Of a stretch of DNA of 42,500 bases, positions 16,465 to 24,315 are shown piece by piece; position 1 is the stretch's first letter, and every line of letters starts with the position of its first letter. Both the position numbers and the translations under genes were made by a program. The notes under the pieces are model-generated. The model was not told the origin of the DNA, searched no databases, and worked only from the letters and a program-made list of their open reading frames with translations. Location of the stretch: assembly GCF_007830635.1 (NCBI RefSeq), contig NZ_VLLA01000027.1, positions 1 through 42,500 of the forward strand. Direction: 5' to 3'. Origin of the DNA: Bradyrhizobium huanghuaihaiense. GTDB lineage: Bacteria > Pseudomonadota > Alphaproteobacteria > Rhizobiales > Xanthobacteraceae.

Positions 16465-17311
16465 TCCAGGATACGACCCAAGGCTGACGCCGGCGCGGGG
16501 CGACCTCGCCGCCAAATATCTCGAAGGCAAGGTCGAGGCGCAGCGCTTCGTCGAGGGTGAAGAGTTCGAGGTGATCGAACCGATCGCTTCCGTGCGCGAG
16601 CAGCCGTCCTCAGGCGCGATGCTGATGACAGAGGCACTGCGCGGCGAGCGCATCACGGTCTACGATCGCAACGGCGAAGGCTGGGCCTGGGGCCAGCTCA
16701 ATGGCGATGGCTATGTCGGCTGGCTGCCGGATGCCGGGCTGACGAAGCCGGTGGCCGCGCCGACGCACAAGGTCAGCGCACTGCGGACGTTGACCTTCCC
16801 CGGTCCTTCCATCAAACTGCTGCCGGCCGCCACGCTCGTACTGGGCTCGAAGCTCGTGGTGGCACGCGAGGACGGCAGCTTCGCCGTGACGCGCGACGGG
16901 ACCTTCGTGCCAAAGACGCACCTCGTCCCGCTTGATCATCGTGAGCCGGATTTCGTTGCTGTCGCCGAGCGCTTCATCGGCACGCCCTATCTGTGGGGCG
17001 GCAAGAGCAGCCTCGGCATCGACTGCTCGGGCCTCGTGCAGGTGTCACTGACCGCTGCCGGCATCGGCTGTCCGCGCGACAGCGACATGCAGCTGGCGGG
17101 ACTCGGCCGCGCACTCGAGACACATGAGCGGAGCAAGCTGCAACGCGGCGACCTGATCTTCTGGAAAGGGCATGTCGCCATCGTGCGCGATGCCAGCACC
17201 ATGGTTCACGCCAACGCGCATCACATGGCCACGGTGATTGAGCCGATCGAGCCGGCGATTGCGCGGATCAAGCAGGCCGGCAGCGAAGTCGCGGCGATCA
17301 AGCGGCTGTAG
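16457..17311 (+). CDS. NlpC/P60 family cysteine peptidase with SH3-like domains
   Basis: 284 residues. Two bacterial SH3-like modules (about 38-95 and 105-158) precede an NlpC/P60 domain (165-284). Catalytic Cys190 lies in GIDCSGL, His239 in WKGHVAIV, and the third polar residue is probably His251 or His255. The family cleaves gamma-D-Glu-diaminopimelate bonds of cell-wall peptides. No signal peptide is visible, so it probably acts on recycled muropeptides in the cytoplasm. This fits its overlap with the M17 aminopeptidase gene. Confidence 0.92.
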   Translation: MRDPGYDPRLTPARGDLAAKYLEGKVEAQRFVEGEEFEVIEPIASVREQPSSGAMLMTEALRGERITVYDRNGEGWAWGQLNGDGYVGWLPDAGLTKPVAAPTHKVSALRTLTFPGPSIKLLPAATLVLGSKLVVAREDGSFAVTRDGTFVPKTHLVPLDHREPDFVAVAERFIGTPYLWGGKSSLGIDCSGLVQVSLTAAGIGCPRDSDMQLAGLGRALETHERSKLQRGDLIFWKGHVAIVRDASTMVHANAHHMATVIEPIEPAIARIKQAGSEVAAIKRL

Positions 17312-17346
17312 GGTTGGGCCCGAAGCGGATCCGCATCTGATGGATC

Positions 17347-17598
17347 TCAGACATCGCTATGCTGCTTCGGCACGTTGCCGGTGCTGGTCTTCGGCTTGGA
17401 AATCGGAGGGATGCAGCTGCCGAAGCGTGGATCGAGCGGATCGTAACGCGACCTCGTTCTCGCGACGATATACAGCGCCGCCAGCGCGAAGGAACCGAGC
17501 AGCAGCAGTATCCACGCAGGTGGCCGGCTTGCAATCAAGAGCACTGTTGCTCCAACCAGCAGCAAGGCAACAGTAACCGAAGACAGCTTCAAAACCAT
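17347..17598 (-). CDS. Small two-helix membrane protein, unknown
   Basis: 83 residues. Two hydrophobic helices (about 4-23 and 28-46, VTVALLLVGATVLLIA and WILLLLGSFALAALYIVA) and a polar tail rich in Pro, Ser and Lys. ATG 17598 follows GGAGG at five bases; a GTG directly before it is an alternative. No family recognised. Confidence 0.6.
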   Translation of the reverse strand: MVLKLSSVTVALLLVGATVLLIASRPPAWILLLLGSFALAALYIVARTRSRYDPLDPRFGSCIPPISKPKTSTGNVPKQHSDV

Positions 17599-17854
17599 CA
17601 CCGCCTCCGCGGCAAGTGCTTGGGTCGGATATTACCGCGTCTGTCGATATATTTGGGCGAAGCCGACTGCGACACTCCAACGCAGATAGAACCGGAAGTC
17701 TCGTACGTTCCCCAGGCTCATTTCCAGGGAACACACGCACGATCATTCGGGCGACTAACAGGCACCTCGCGGCGCAGCTACGGAACAACGTTACAACTGA
17801 GAGATTTGCGGAACGAAACGCGCCGTCGATCTTTCTCTGGCTTAGAGAGGTCCC

Positions 17855-18148
17855 ATGAGTTCTCAGGCCAGAGAAGGCGCGTGTGCATTCGCTTGGCGGA
17901 ACTATTTGCTGCTCCATAGCGGCATCAGCGAGAATGATAACAGGCGTTCCGCCCTCGACCGCTACATCGCCAATCTTCGCGATATCGGCGAAGATGACTT
18001 CGATCTCTTGCAAATAGCCGCAGTCGCTTATTTGAAAAAATTGGATGAACTGCATGACGACCAATGCGCGCGCCTCGCGGCAGACCAAGTCTTGGCCGAG
18101 TGCTTGGAAGCACGCATTCACAACCGGAGAGGTGACTTTAGGCCATAA
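17855..18148 (+). CDS. Hypothetical protein, 97 residues
   Basis: Starts at ATG 17855 with an AGAGAGG site upstream. The protein is acidic and helical with no signal peptide, and has paired Cys at about 10 and 71. Sequence such as ALDRYIANLRDIGEDDFDLL and AAVAYLKKLDELHDDQCARL suggests a compact helical bundle. The next small gene follows 25 bp later on the same strand. Function unknown. Confidence 0.65.
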   Translation: MSSQAREGACAFAWRNYLLLHSGISENDNRRSALDRYIANLRDIGEDDFDLLQIAAVAYLKKLDELHDDQCARLAADQVLAECLEARIHNRRGDFRP

Positions 18149-18173
18149 CACCCAGAGCGAAGGAACGAATACG

Positions 18174-18419
18174 ATGGCAGACAAGATCCCTACCGCAAAC
18201 GATCTCGCGCGCGATCCACAACGGCGCATCGCCGCAACGACAGCAATCGGCATGAATGCCTTGAAGCCGATAATCCACTTTCAGGCCTCGATGCTGAGGA
18301 TGTGGGCCGATAGTATCGAGAAGTTCGCGGGCAATTACGAAAAGAAGCTGGAAGAAACAGCGACCACGGTCGAGGGAACGCGACAAGGAACGCGCCGCGT
18401 AGATCAACTCGACTGGTAG
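18174..18419 (+). CDS. Hypothetical protein, 81 residues, phasin-like helix content
   Basis: ATG 18174 with AAGGA about nine bases upstream. The centre (MNALKPIIHFQASMLRMWAD) and the following EKFAGNYEKKLEETATTVE form an amphipathic helix reminiscent of short phasin-like proteins, but I cannot assign the family. Likely co-transcribed with the preceding 97-residue ORF. Confidence 0.6.
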   Translation: MADKIPTANDLARDPQRRIAATTAIGMNALKPIIHFQASMLRMWADSIEKFAGNYEKKLEETATTVEGTRQGTRRVDQLDW

Positions 18420-18456
18420 GTGCAAACCCGCTTTGGCTACAAGCAAAAGCATCCCC

Positions 18457-18480
18457 GGGGGACGCGCTACGCGCGCCCCC
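18457..18480 (-). terminator. Hairpin downstream of yejF
   Basis: GGGG-GA-CGCG and CGCG-CG-CCCC form an imperfect hairpin about 14 bases after the minus-strand yejF stop. On that strand TTTT follows after a GC stretch, so termination is possible but weak. Confidence 0.35.
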
Positions 18481-18493
18481 TGAATGACGAACG

Positions 18494-20131
18494 TTATGTC
18501 GCCACTGCCCCGTTGCCCGCCGTCTCCAGCCGGAACGCCGCCGCAAACAGGGCGCGCGTGTAATCCGTCTTCGGGTTCTTGAACAGCTCGGCGGCCTGGC
18601 CTTCCTCCACCACCTTGCCACCGCGCATCACGATGAGGTGGCTGGCGAGCGAGGCGACGACGCGCAAGTCGTGCGAGATGAACATGTAGGTCAGCTCGCG
18701 CTTGCGCTGGAGCTCGCGCAGCAGTTCCACCATCTGCGCCTGGAACAGCATGTCGAGCGCGCTGGTCGGCTCGTCCAGCACGACGAAATCCGGCTCCAGC
18801 ACCACCGCGCGCGCGATGCTGATGCGCTGGCGCTGGCCGCCGGAGAATTCGTGCGGATAGCGGAAACGCGTATCCGGATTGAGCCCGACATCCTCGAGCG
18901 CCTTGACGACGCGCGCCTCGCGTTCCTCGCCCGACAGCTTCGGCTGATGCACTGAGAGGCCTTCGGCAATGATGTCGGCGACCGACATGCGCGGGCTGAG
19001 CGAGCCGAACGGATCCTGGAACACGATCTGCATGTCGCGCCGGAAGGGGCGCATCTCCTTGAAGCGCAGGCCCTGAATGTCATTGCCGAGGAACACGATA
19101 CGGCCGTTCGAGGAGATCAGCCGCAGCAGCGCCAGCCCCAGCGTGGTCTTGCCCGAGCCTGACTCGCCGACCACGCCAAGCGTCTCGCCCTTGCGCACGG
19201 CGACGCTGACGCCGTCGACCGCCTTGATGTGGCCGACCGTCTTGCGCATCAGGCCGCGCTTGATCGGAAACCACACTTTCAGGTCATCGGCCGACATCAC
19301 CACCGGCGCATTCGGCTGCGGCGGCGCCGGGTCGGGCTTGGGCTCGGCCGCGAGCAGGTCACGCGTATAGGGATGCTTCGGGGTCTTGAAGACCTGCTCG
19401 ACCGGCCCCTGCTCGACGATCACGCCGCCCTTCATGACGCAGACCGTGTCGGCGATGCGGCGCACGATGCCGAGATCGTGGGTGATGAAGAGCAGGCTCA
19501 TGCCGAGCCGCGAGCGGATCTCGGCGAGCAGCGCCAGGATCTGCGCCTGCACGGTGACGTCGAGCGCCGTGGTCGGCTCGTCCGCGATCAACAGGTCCGG
19601 CTCGTTGGCGAGCGCCATCGCGATCATCACGCGCTGGCGCTGGCCGCCGGAGAGCTGGTGCGGATAGCTCTTCAGCCGCGTCTCGGGTTCGGGGATGCCG
19701 ACCTGCGTCAGCAGCTCCAGCGTCCGCTTGCGCGCCTCGGCGTTGCTGGTCGGATTGTGCAGCTGGATGATCTCGCCGATCTGCGCCTCGATCGTGTGCA
19801 GCGGATTGAGCGAGGTCATCGGCTCCTGGAAGATGATCGAGATGTCGCTGCCTCTGATCTCCCGCATCTGCTGCTCCGACTGGTCGATCAGCTCCTGCCC
19901 CTTGAAGCGGATGCTGCCCGAGGGGTGTGAGGCGTTAGGATACGGCAGGAGCTTGAGGATCGACAGCGCGCTGACCGACTTGCCGGAGCCGGATTCTCCG
20001 ACCAGCGCGACGCATTCGCCGCGCTTGATCTGGAACGAGACCTTGTCGACCGCGAGCGTCGTGGCGCCGCCCTGGTGGAAGGCCACCGAGAGATCGCGCA
20101 CGCTGAGCAGGGGCTGGTTGATCGCGTCCAT
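18494..20131 (-). CDS. yejF: ABC transporter ATPase YejF (two fused ATP-binding domains)
   Basis: 545 residues, two complete ATPase modules. Module 1: Walker A GESGSGKS (45-52), signature LSGGQRQR, Walker B LLIADEPTTALD. Module 2: Walker A GESGSGKTT, signature FSGGQRQR, Walker B FVVLDEPTSALD. It energises peptide uptake through YejB/YejE. In E. coli the Yej system imports the peptide antibiotic microcin C, and in rhizobia and Brucella Yej homologues are linked to antimicrobial-peptide tolerance. The start MDAINQPLLS lies five bases after the yejE stop. The longer open frame upstream is a shadow of yejE. Confidence 0.93.
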   Translation of the reverse strand: MDAINQPLLSVRDLSVAFHQGGATTLAVDKVSFQIKRGECVALVGESGSGKSVSALSILKLLPYPNASHPSGSIRFKGQELIDQSEQQMREIRGSDISIIFQEPMTSLNPLHTIEAQIGEIIQLHNPTSNAEARKRTLELLTQVGIPEPETRLKSYPHQLSGGQRQRVMIAMALANEPDLLIADEPTTALDVTVQAQILALLAEIRSRLGMSLLFITHDLGIVRRIADTVCVMKGGVIVEQGPVEQVFKTPKHPYTRDLLAAEPKPDPAPPQPNAPVVMSADDLKVWFPIKRGLMRKTVGHIKAVDGVSVAVRKGETLGVVGESGSGKTTLGLALLRLISSNGRIVFLGNDIQGLRFKEMRPFRRDMQIVFQDPFGSLSPRMSVADIIAEGLSVHQPKLSGEEREARVVKALEDVGLNPDTRFRYPHEFSGGQRQRISIARAVVLEPDFVVLDEPTSALDMLFQAQMVELLRELQRKRELTYMFISHDLRVVASLASHLIVMRGGKVVEEGQAAELFKNPKTDYTRALFAAAFRLETAGNGAVAT

Positions 20132-20136
20132 CGGAC

Positions 20137-21315
20137 TTACCTGAACGTCTTGCGCGGATCGAAGGCGTCGCGCACGGCTTCGCCGATGAAGATCAAAAGC
20201 GACAGCATGATCGCGACCGAGAAAAAGCCGGAGAAACCGAGCCAGGGCGCCTGCACATTGGCCTTGGCCTGCGACAGCAATTCGCCGAGCGAAGGCGATC
20301 CCGGCGGCAGGCCGAAGCCGAGGAAATCGAGCGCCGTCAGCGTCATCACCGACGAGGAGACGATGAACGGCAGGAAGGTCATGGTCGCGACCATCGCGTT
20401 CGGCAGCAGGTGGCGGAACATGATGACGGGGTTGGAGACGCCGAGCGCCCGCGCCGCCTGGATGTATTCGAAATTGCGCCCGCGCAGGAACTCGGCCCGC
20501 ACCAGACCTACCAGCGAGACCCAGGAGAACAGCAGGAGAATGCCGAGCAGCACGAAGAAGCCGGGCACGAGCACCGAGGACAGGATCAGGAGCAGGTAGA
20601 GCGAGGGAATCGCCGTCCAGATCTCGATGAAGCGCTGAAAGATGAGGTCGACCCGGCCGCCGAAATAGCCCTGCACCGCGCCCGCCGCGATGCCGATGAC
20701 GGACGAGACGATGGTGAGGCAAAGGCCGAACAGCACGGAGATCCGGAAGCCGTAGATCAGCCGCGCCACCACGTCACGGCCCTGATCGTCTGTGCCGAGC
20801 CAGTTGTATTCGAGATCGCGGCAGCTCTTCAGCCCCTTCTTCTCCACCACCGGCTGGCATTGCTTCTCCGTCAGCATCCAGGTCGGCGGCGACGGCGCCG
20901 GTGTCGGCAAGTCGAGATTGTGCGTGTCGTAAGAGTAACGGATCAGCGGCCAGACGATGGTGCCGCCCTTGTCCTTGATCAGCTTCTGCAAATAGGGGTC
21001 GCGGTAGTCGGCCGCCGTCTCGAAATCGCCGCCGAAGGTCGTCTCCGAATAGGTCACGAAGGCGGGCCAATACAGGCGGCCGTCGAACTTGATCAGGAAC
21101 GGCCGATCGTTGGCGATCAGCTCCGCGAACAGCGAGACCACAAACAGGATGATGAAGATCCAGAACGACCAGTAGCCGCGGCGGTTGGCCTTGAAGTTCT
21201 GCCATCGCCGCTTGTTCAGCGGCGATGGGGCGAACGGCTTGCGCGTGATCGGAACGACATCGCCGAGCGGCGACTTCGCTGTGGTTTCGATCGGCGTCGG
21301 CGCGGTGATCGTCAT
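20137..21315 (-). CDS. yejE: ABC transporter permease YejE
   Basis: 392 residues. A cytoplasmic N-terminus is followed by a first helix (about 43-62), a long periplasmic loop (about 63-190) and the permease domain with five helices. The coupling motif is seen near EYIQAARALGVSNPVIMFRH. The loop between helix 1 and the core is typical of YejE rather than DppC. The start MTITAPTPIE overlaps the yejB stop by one base (TGATG), indicating translational coupling. Confidence 0.92.
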   Translation of the reverse strand: MTITAPTPIETTAKSPLGDVVPITRKPFAPSPLNKRRWQNFKANRRGYWSFWIFIILFVVSLFAELIANDRPFLIKFDGRLYWPAFVTYSETTFGGDFETAADYRDPYLQKLIKDKGGTIVWPLIRYSYDTHNLDLPTPAPSPPTWMLTEKQCQPVVEKKGLKSCRDLEYNWLGTDDQGRDVVARLIYGFRISVLFGLCLTIVSSVIGIAAGAVQGYFGGRVDLIFQRFIEIWTAIPSLYLLLILSSVLVPGFFVLLGILLLFSWVSLVGLVRAEFLRGRNFEYIQAARALGVSNPVIMFRHLLPNAMVATMTFLPFIVSSSVMTLTALDFLGFGLPPGSPSLGELLSQAKANVQAPWLGFSGFFSVAIMLSLLIFIGEAVRDAFDPRKTFR

Positions 21316-22424
21316 CAGACCTCCCGTGCCTCGAAATCGATGCGGGGGTCGATCCACATATAGGTCAGGTCGGAGATCAGGTTGATCACGAGTCCGACCA
21401 GCGAAAAGATGTAGAGCGTGCCGAACACCACGGGATAGTCGCGGTTGAGCACGCTCTCGAAGCTGAGCAGCCCGAGCCCGTCCAGCGAGAAGATGGTCTC
21501 GATCAGAAGCGAGCCGGAAAAGAAGGCGTGGATGAAGGTTCCGGGGAAGCCGGCGATCACGATCAGCATGGCGTTGCGGAAGACGTGGCCGTAGAGCACC
21601 CGGTTCTCACTGCAGCCCTTGGCGCGCGCGGTCATGACGTATTGCTTGCGGATCTCGTCCAGGAACGAGTTCTTGGTCAGGAACGTCATGGTGGTGAACG
21701 CACCTAACCCCATGGCGATCAGCGGCAGCGTCAGGTGCCAGAAATAATCGATGATCTTCCAGTACCAGGGAAATTGCGACCAGCCGTCCGAGGTCAGTCC
21801 GCGCAGCGGGAACCAGTTGAAGAACGAGCCGCCGGCAAACAGGATGATCAGGAGGATCGCGAACAGGAAGCCGGGAATGGCATAGCCGAGCACGAGCACG
21901 GTCGAGGTCCAGGTGTCGAACCGTGCGCCGTCGTTCACGGCCTTGCGAATGCCGAGCGGGATCGAGATCAGGTAGGTCAGAAGCGTCAGCCAGATCCCGA
22001 GCGAGATCGAGACCGGCAGCTTCTCCTTGATGAGCTGGAGCACGCTGACGTCGCGGAAATAGCTCTTGCCGAAATCGAAGCGGGCAAAGTTCCACACCAT
22101 CAGCGCGAAGCGCTCCGGTGCCGGCTTGTCGAAGCCGAACTGCGCCTCCAGCTTCTTGATGAAATCAGGGTCGAGACCCTGCGCCCCGCGATATTTCGAG
22201 TTGATGGCATCGCCGCCGGCACCGACCTGCCCCGGCGCGCGCTGCGCAAAATCACCACCGCCCGAAATGCGCGACGTTCCGCCAGTGTCGGCGCCCGAGA
22301 GCTGCGCGATCACACGCTCGACCGGACCGCCCGGCGCGAACTGCACCACGACGAAGGAGACGAAGAGGATCCCGAGCAGGGTCGGGATCATCAGAAGGAG
22401 ACGGCGGGCGATATAGGCGCTCAT
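21315..22424 (-). CDS. yejB: ABC transporter permease YejB
   Basis: 369 residues. Helix 1 near 8-28 (LLLMIPTLLGILFVSFVVVQ), a periplasmic segment with a Gly/Ser-rich insertion (about 45-70), and a five-helix permease core. The inner-loop motif RKQYVMTARAKGCSENRVLY contacts YejF. It pairs with YejE as the channel for oligopeptides and sits two bases after the upstream binding-protein gene. Confidence 0.92.
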   Translation of the reverse strand: MSAYIARRLLLMIPTLLGILFVSFVVVQFAPGGPVERVIAQLSGADTGGTSRISGGGDFAQRAPGQVGAGGDAINSKYRGAQGLDPDFIKKLEAQFGFDKPAPERFALMVWNFARFDFGKSYFRDVSVLQLIKEKLPVSISLGIWLTLLTYLISIPLGIRKAVNDGARFDTWTSTVLVLGYAIPGFLFAILLIILFAGGSFFNWFPLRGLTSDGWSQFPWYWKIIDYFWHLTLPLIAMGLGAFTTMTFLTKNSFLDEIRKQYVMTARAKGCSENRVLYGHVFRNAMLIVIAGFPGTFIHAFFSGSLLIETIFSLDGLGLLSFESVLNRDYPVVFGTLYIFSLVGLVINLISDLTYMWIDPRIDFEAREV

Positions 22425-22426
22425 GA

Positions 22427-24301
22427 TTATTTCGCCTGCTCGAGCTTGGCCGCCCTGGCGCCATCATACCACCAGATGTCGGGAGCACCGACACCGTTGG
22501 CGTAACGCGGCAGCTTCTGGGGGTGACCGAACTGATCCCAATAAGCCAGCCGGTGCGTCTTGTTATACCATTGCGGCACCCAATAGCGGCCGGCGCGGAA
22601 CAAACGATCGAACGCACGGCAGGCGACGGTCAGTTCCTCGCGGCTGTCGGCGGCCATGATCTTCTCGACCATGGCGTCGATGGCCGGGCTGGCGACGCCC
22701 GCGAGATTGTACGAGCCCTTGGTGTTCGCGACCTGCGACGAGAAGAATGCGCGCATGGCATCGCCCGGCGTCGCCGACATGCTGAAGCGCTGGATGGTCA
22801 TGTCGAAGTCGAAATCTTCCTGGCGCGCCTTGTGCTGCACGGCGTCGACGACGCGCACGCTCGCCTCGATGCCGAGAGTGCCCAGATTCTTGATGTAAGG
22901 CGCGTGGTGCGGCTGGAACGAAGGCTCGTCCAGCAGGAACTCGATCTTGAACACCTCGCCGTTTGGCAGCACCCGCTTGCCGTCCTTGATCGGCACGCCG
23001 GCCTCGTTCAGCAGTTGCTGCGCCTTGCGGAGCAGGCTGCGATCCTGCCCGGAGCCGTCGGAGACCGGCGGGGTAAACGGCGCCGCGAACACATCCTCGG
23101 GAACCTGGCCGCGGAACGGCTCCAGCAGCTTCAGCTCCTCCGGCGATGGAGGCTCGTTGCTGGCCATCAGATCAGAATTCTGGAATGGCGACACCGTACG
23201 GGCATAGGCCCCGTACATGATGGTCTTGTTGGTCCACTCGAAATCGAAGGCGTTGATCAAGGCCTCGCGCACGCGCGGATCCCTGAACTTGTCGCGCCGC
23301 GTGTTGATGAACCAGCCCTGCGCACCAGACGGCGTATCGTCGGGCACGACCTCCATCTTGACGCGCCCGTCCTTCACCGCCGAAAAGTCGTAGCGCGTCG
23401 CCCAGATGCGGGAGGTGAATTCCTCGCGGTAGAGATAATTCTTGCCGGTAAAGCCCTCGAAAGCGACATCGCGGTCGCGATAGAATTCGTAGCGCACGAC
23501 GTCGAAATTGTAGCTGCCGCGACATACCGGCAGATCGGCGGCCCACCAGTCCTTCACCCGCTCGTATTCGATGTAACGATTGACCTCGAACCTGCCGACC
23601 TTGTACGGGCCCGAGCCAAGCGGGATCTCCAGCGACGACTCGTCGAACGGACGGGACGCATAATACGCCTTGGAGAAGATCGGCAGGCCCGCGACATAGA
23701 GCGGCACGTCGCGCGCGCGACCTTTGGCGAAGATGACGACGAGCGTCGCATCGTCGAGAGCTTCCGCACTGACCATGTCGCGCATCTGCACGATGATCAG
23801 CGGATGCCCCTTGGTCTTCAGCGCCGTCAGCGAAAACGCGGCATCGTGGGCGGTGAGCTTGCTGCCGTCGTGGAATTTCGCCTCGGGCCGCATGGTGAAG
23901 CGATAGACCAGCTTGTCCGGCGAGATCTGCACGGATTTGGCGGCCAGCCCGTACATCGCGTCAGGCTCGTCATTTGCACGCACCATCAGCGGCACGAACG
24001 TCATGTCCATGCCTTGCGCGCCGTCGCCCTTCAGGATGTAGGCATTGAGCGAGTTGAAGGTCTGGTAGGACTGGTTGTAGGCGCGCACCGACGGGATGAG
24101 CGAGAAGGTGCCCCCCTTCGGCGCGTCCAGATTGACGTAGTCGAAATGGTGGAAGTCGGCGGGATATTTGAGATCGCCGAAGGCGGAGATGCCGTGGGCT
24201 TCGGCCGGCCCTTCCGACGCCGCCGCGCCGCGCAACAGGGCGGCGCTGAGTGCACCGCCGGCACTTAAGGCCAGCACATGCCGGCGTGAAAGCTGCGCCA
24301 T
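22427..24301 (-). CDS. YejA-like peptide-binding protein (copy nearer yejB)
   Basis: 624 residues from ATG 24301; AAGGA about ten bases before it supports this start, although a GTG at 24319 would overlap the previous stop. The N-terminus carries a Tat-like signal (SRRHVLALS) ending near AAASEG. The body is a family 5 solute-binding protein: KYPADFHHFDYVNLDAPKGG, KFHDGSKLTAHDAAFSL, and a C-terminal APDIWWYDGARAAK. It delivers peptides in the periplasm to YejBE. It shares many segments with the adjacent copy and probably arose by tandem duplication. Confidence 0.9.
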   Translation of the reverse strand: MAQLSRRHVLALSAGGALSAALLRGAAASEGPAEAHGISAFGDLKYPADFHHFDYVNLDAPKGGTFSLIPSVRAYNQSYQTFNSLNAYILKGDGAQGMDMTFVPLMVRANDEPDAMYGLAAKSVQISPDKLVYRFTMRPEAKFHDGSKLTAHDAAFSLTALKTKGHPLIIVQMRDMVSAEALDDATLVVIFAKGRARDVPLYVAGLPIFSKAYYASRPFDESSLEIPLGSGPYKVGRFEVNRYIEYERVKDWWAADLPVCRGSYNFDVVRYEFYRDRDVAFEGFTGKNYLYREEFTSRIWATRYDFSAVKDGRVKMEVVPDDTPSGAQGWFINTRRDKFRDPRVREALINAFDFEWTNKTIMYGAYARTVSPFQNSDLMASNEPPSPEELKLLEPFRGQVPEDVFAAPFTPPVSDGSGQDRSLLRKAQQLLNEAGVPIKDGKRVLPNGEVFKIEFLLDEPSFQPHHAPYIKNLGTLGIEASVRVVDAVQHKARQEDFDFDMTIQRFSMSATPGDAMRAFFSSQVANTKGSYNLAGVASPAIDAMVEKIMAADSREELTVACRAFDRLFRAGRYWVPQWYNKTHRLAYWDQFGHPQKLPRYANGVGAPDIWWYDGARAAKLEQAK

Positions 24302-24315
24302 GCGGGGGATATCCT

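Noticed and set aside
20132..20722. Upstream extension of the yejF frame
   Set aside because: It overlaps yejE in another frame with low-complexity Arg/Gly/Pro sequence; the natural start is 20131.
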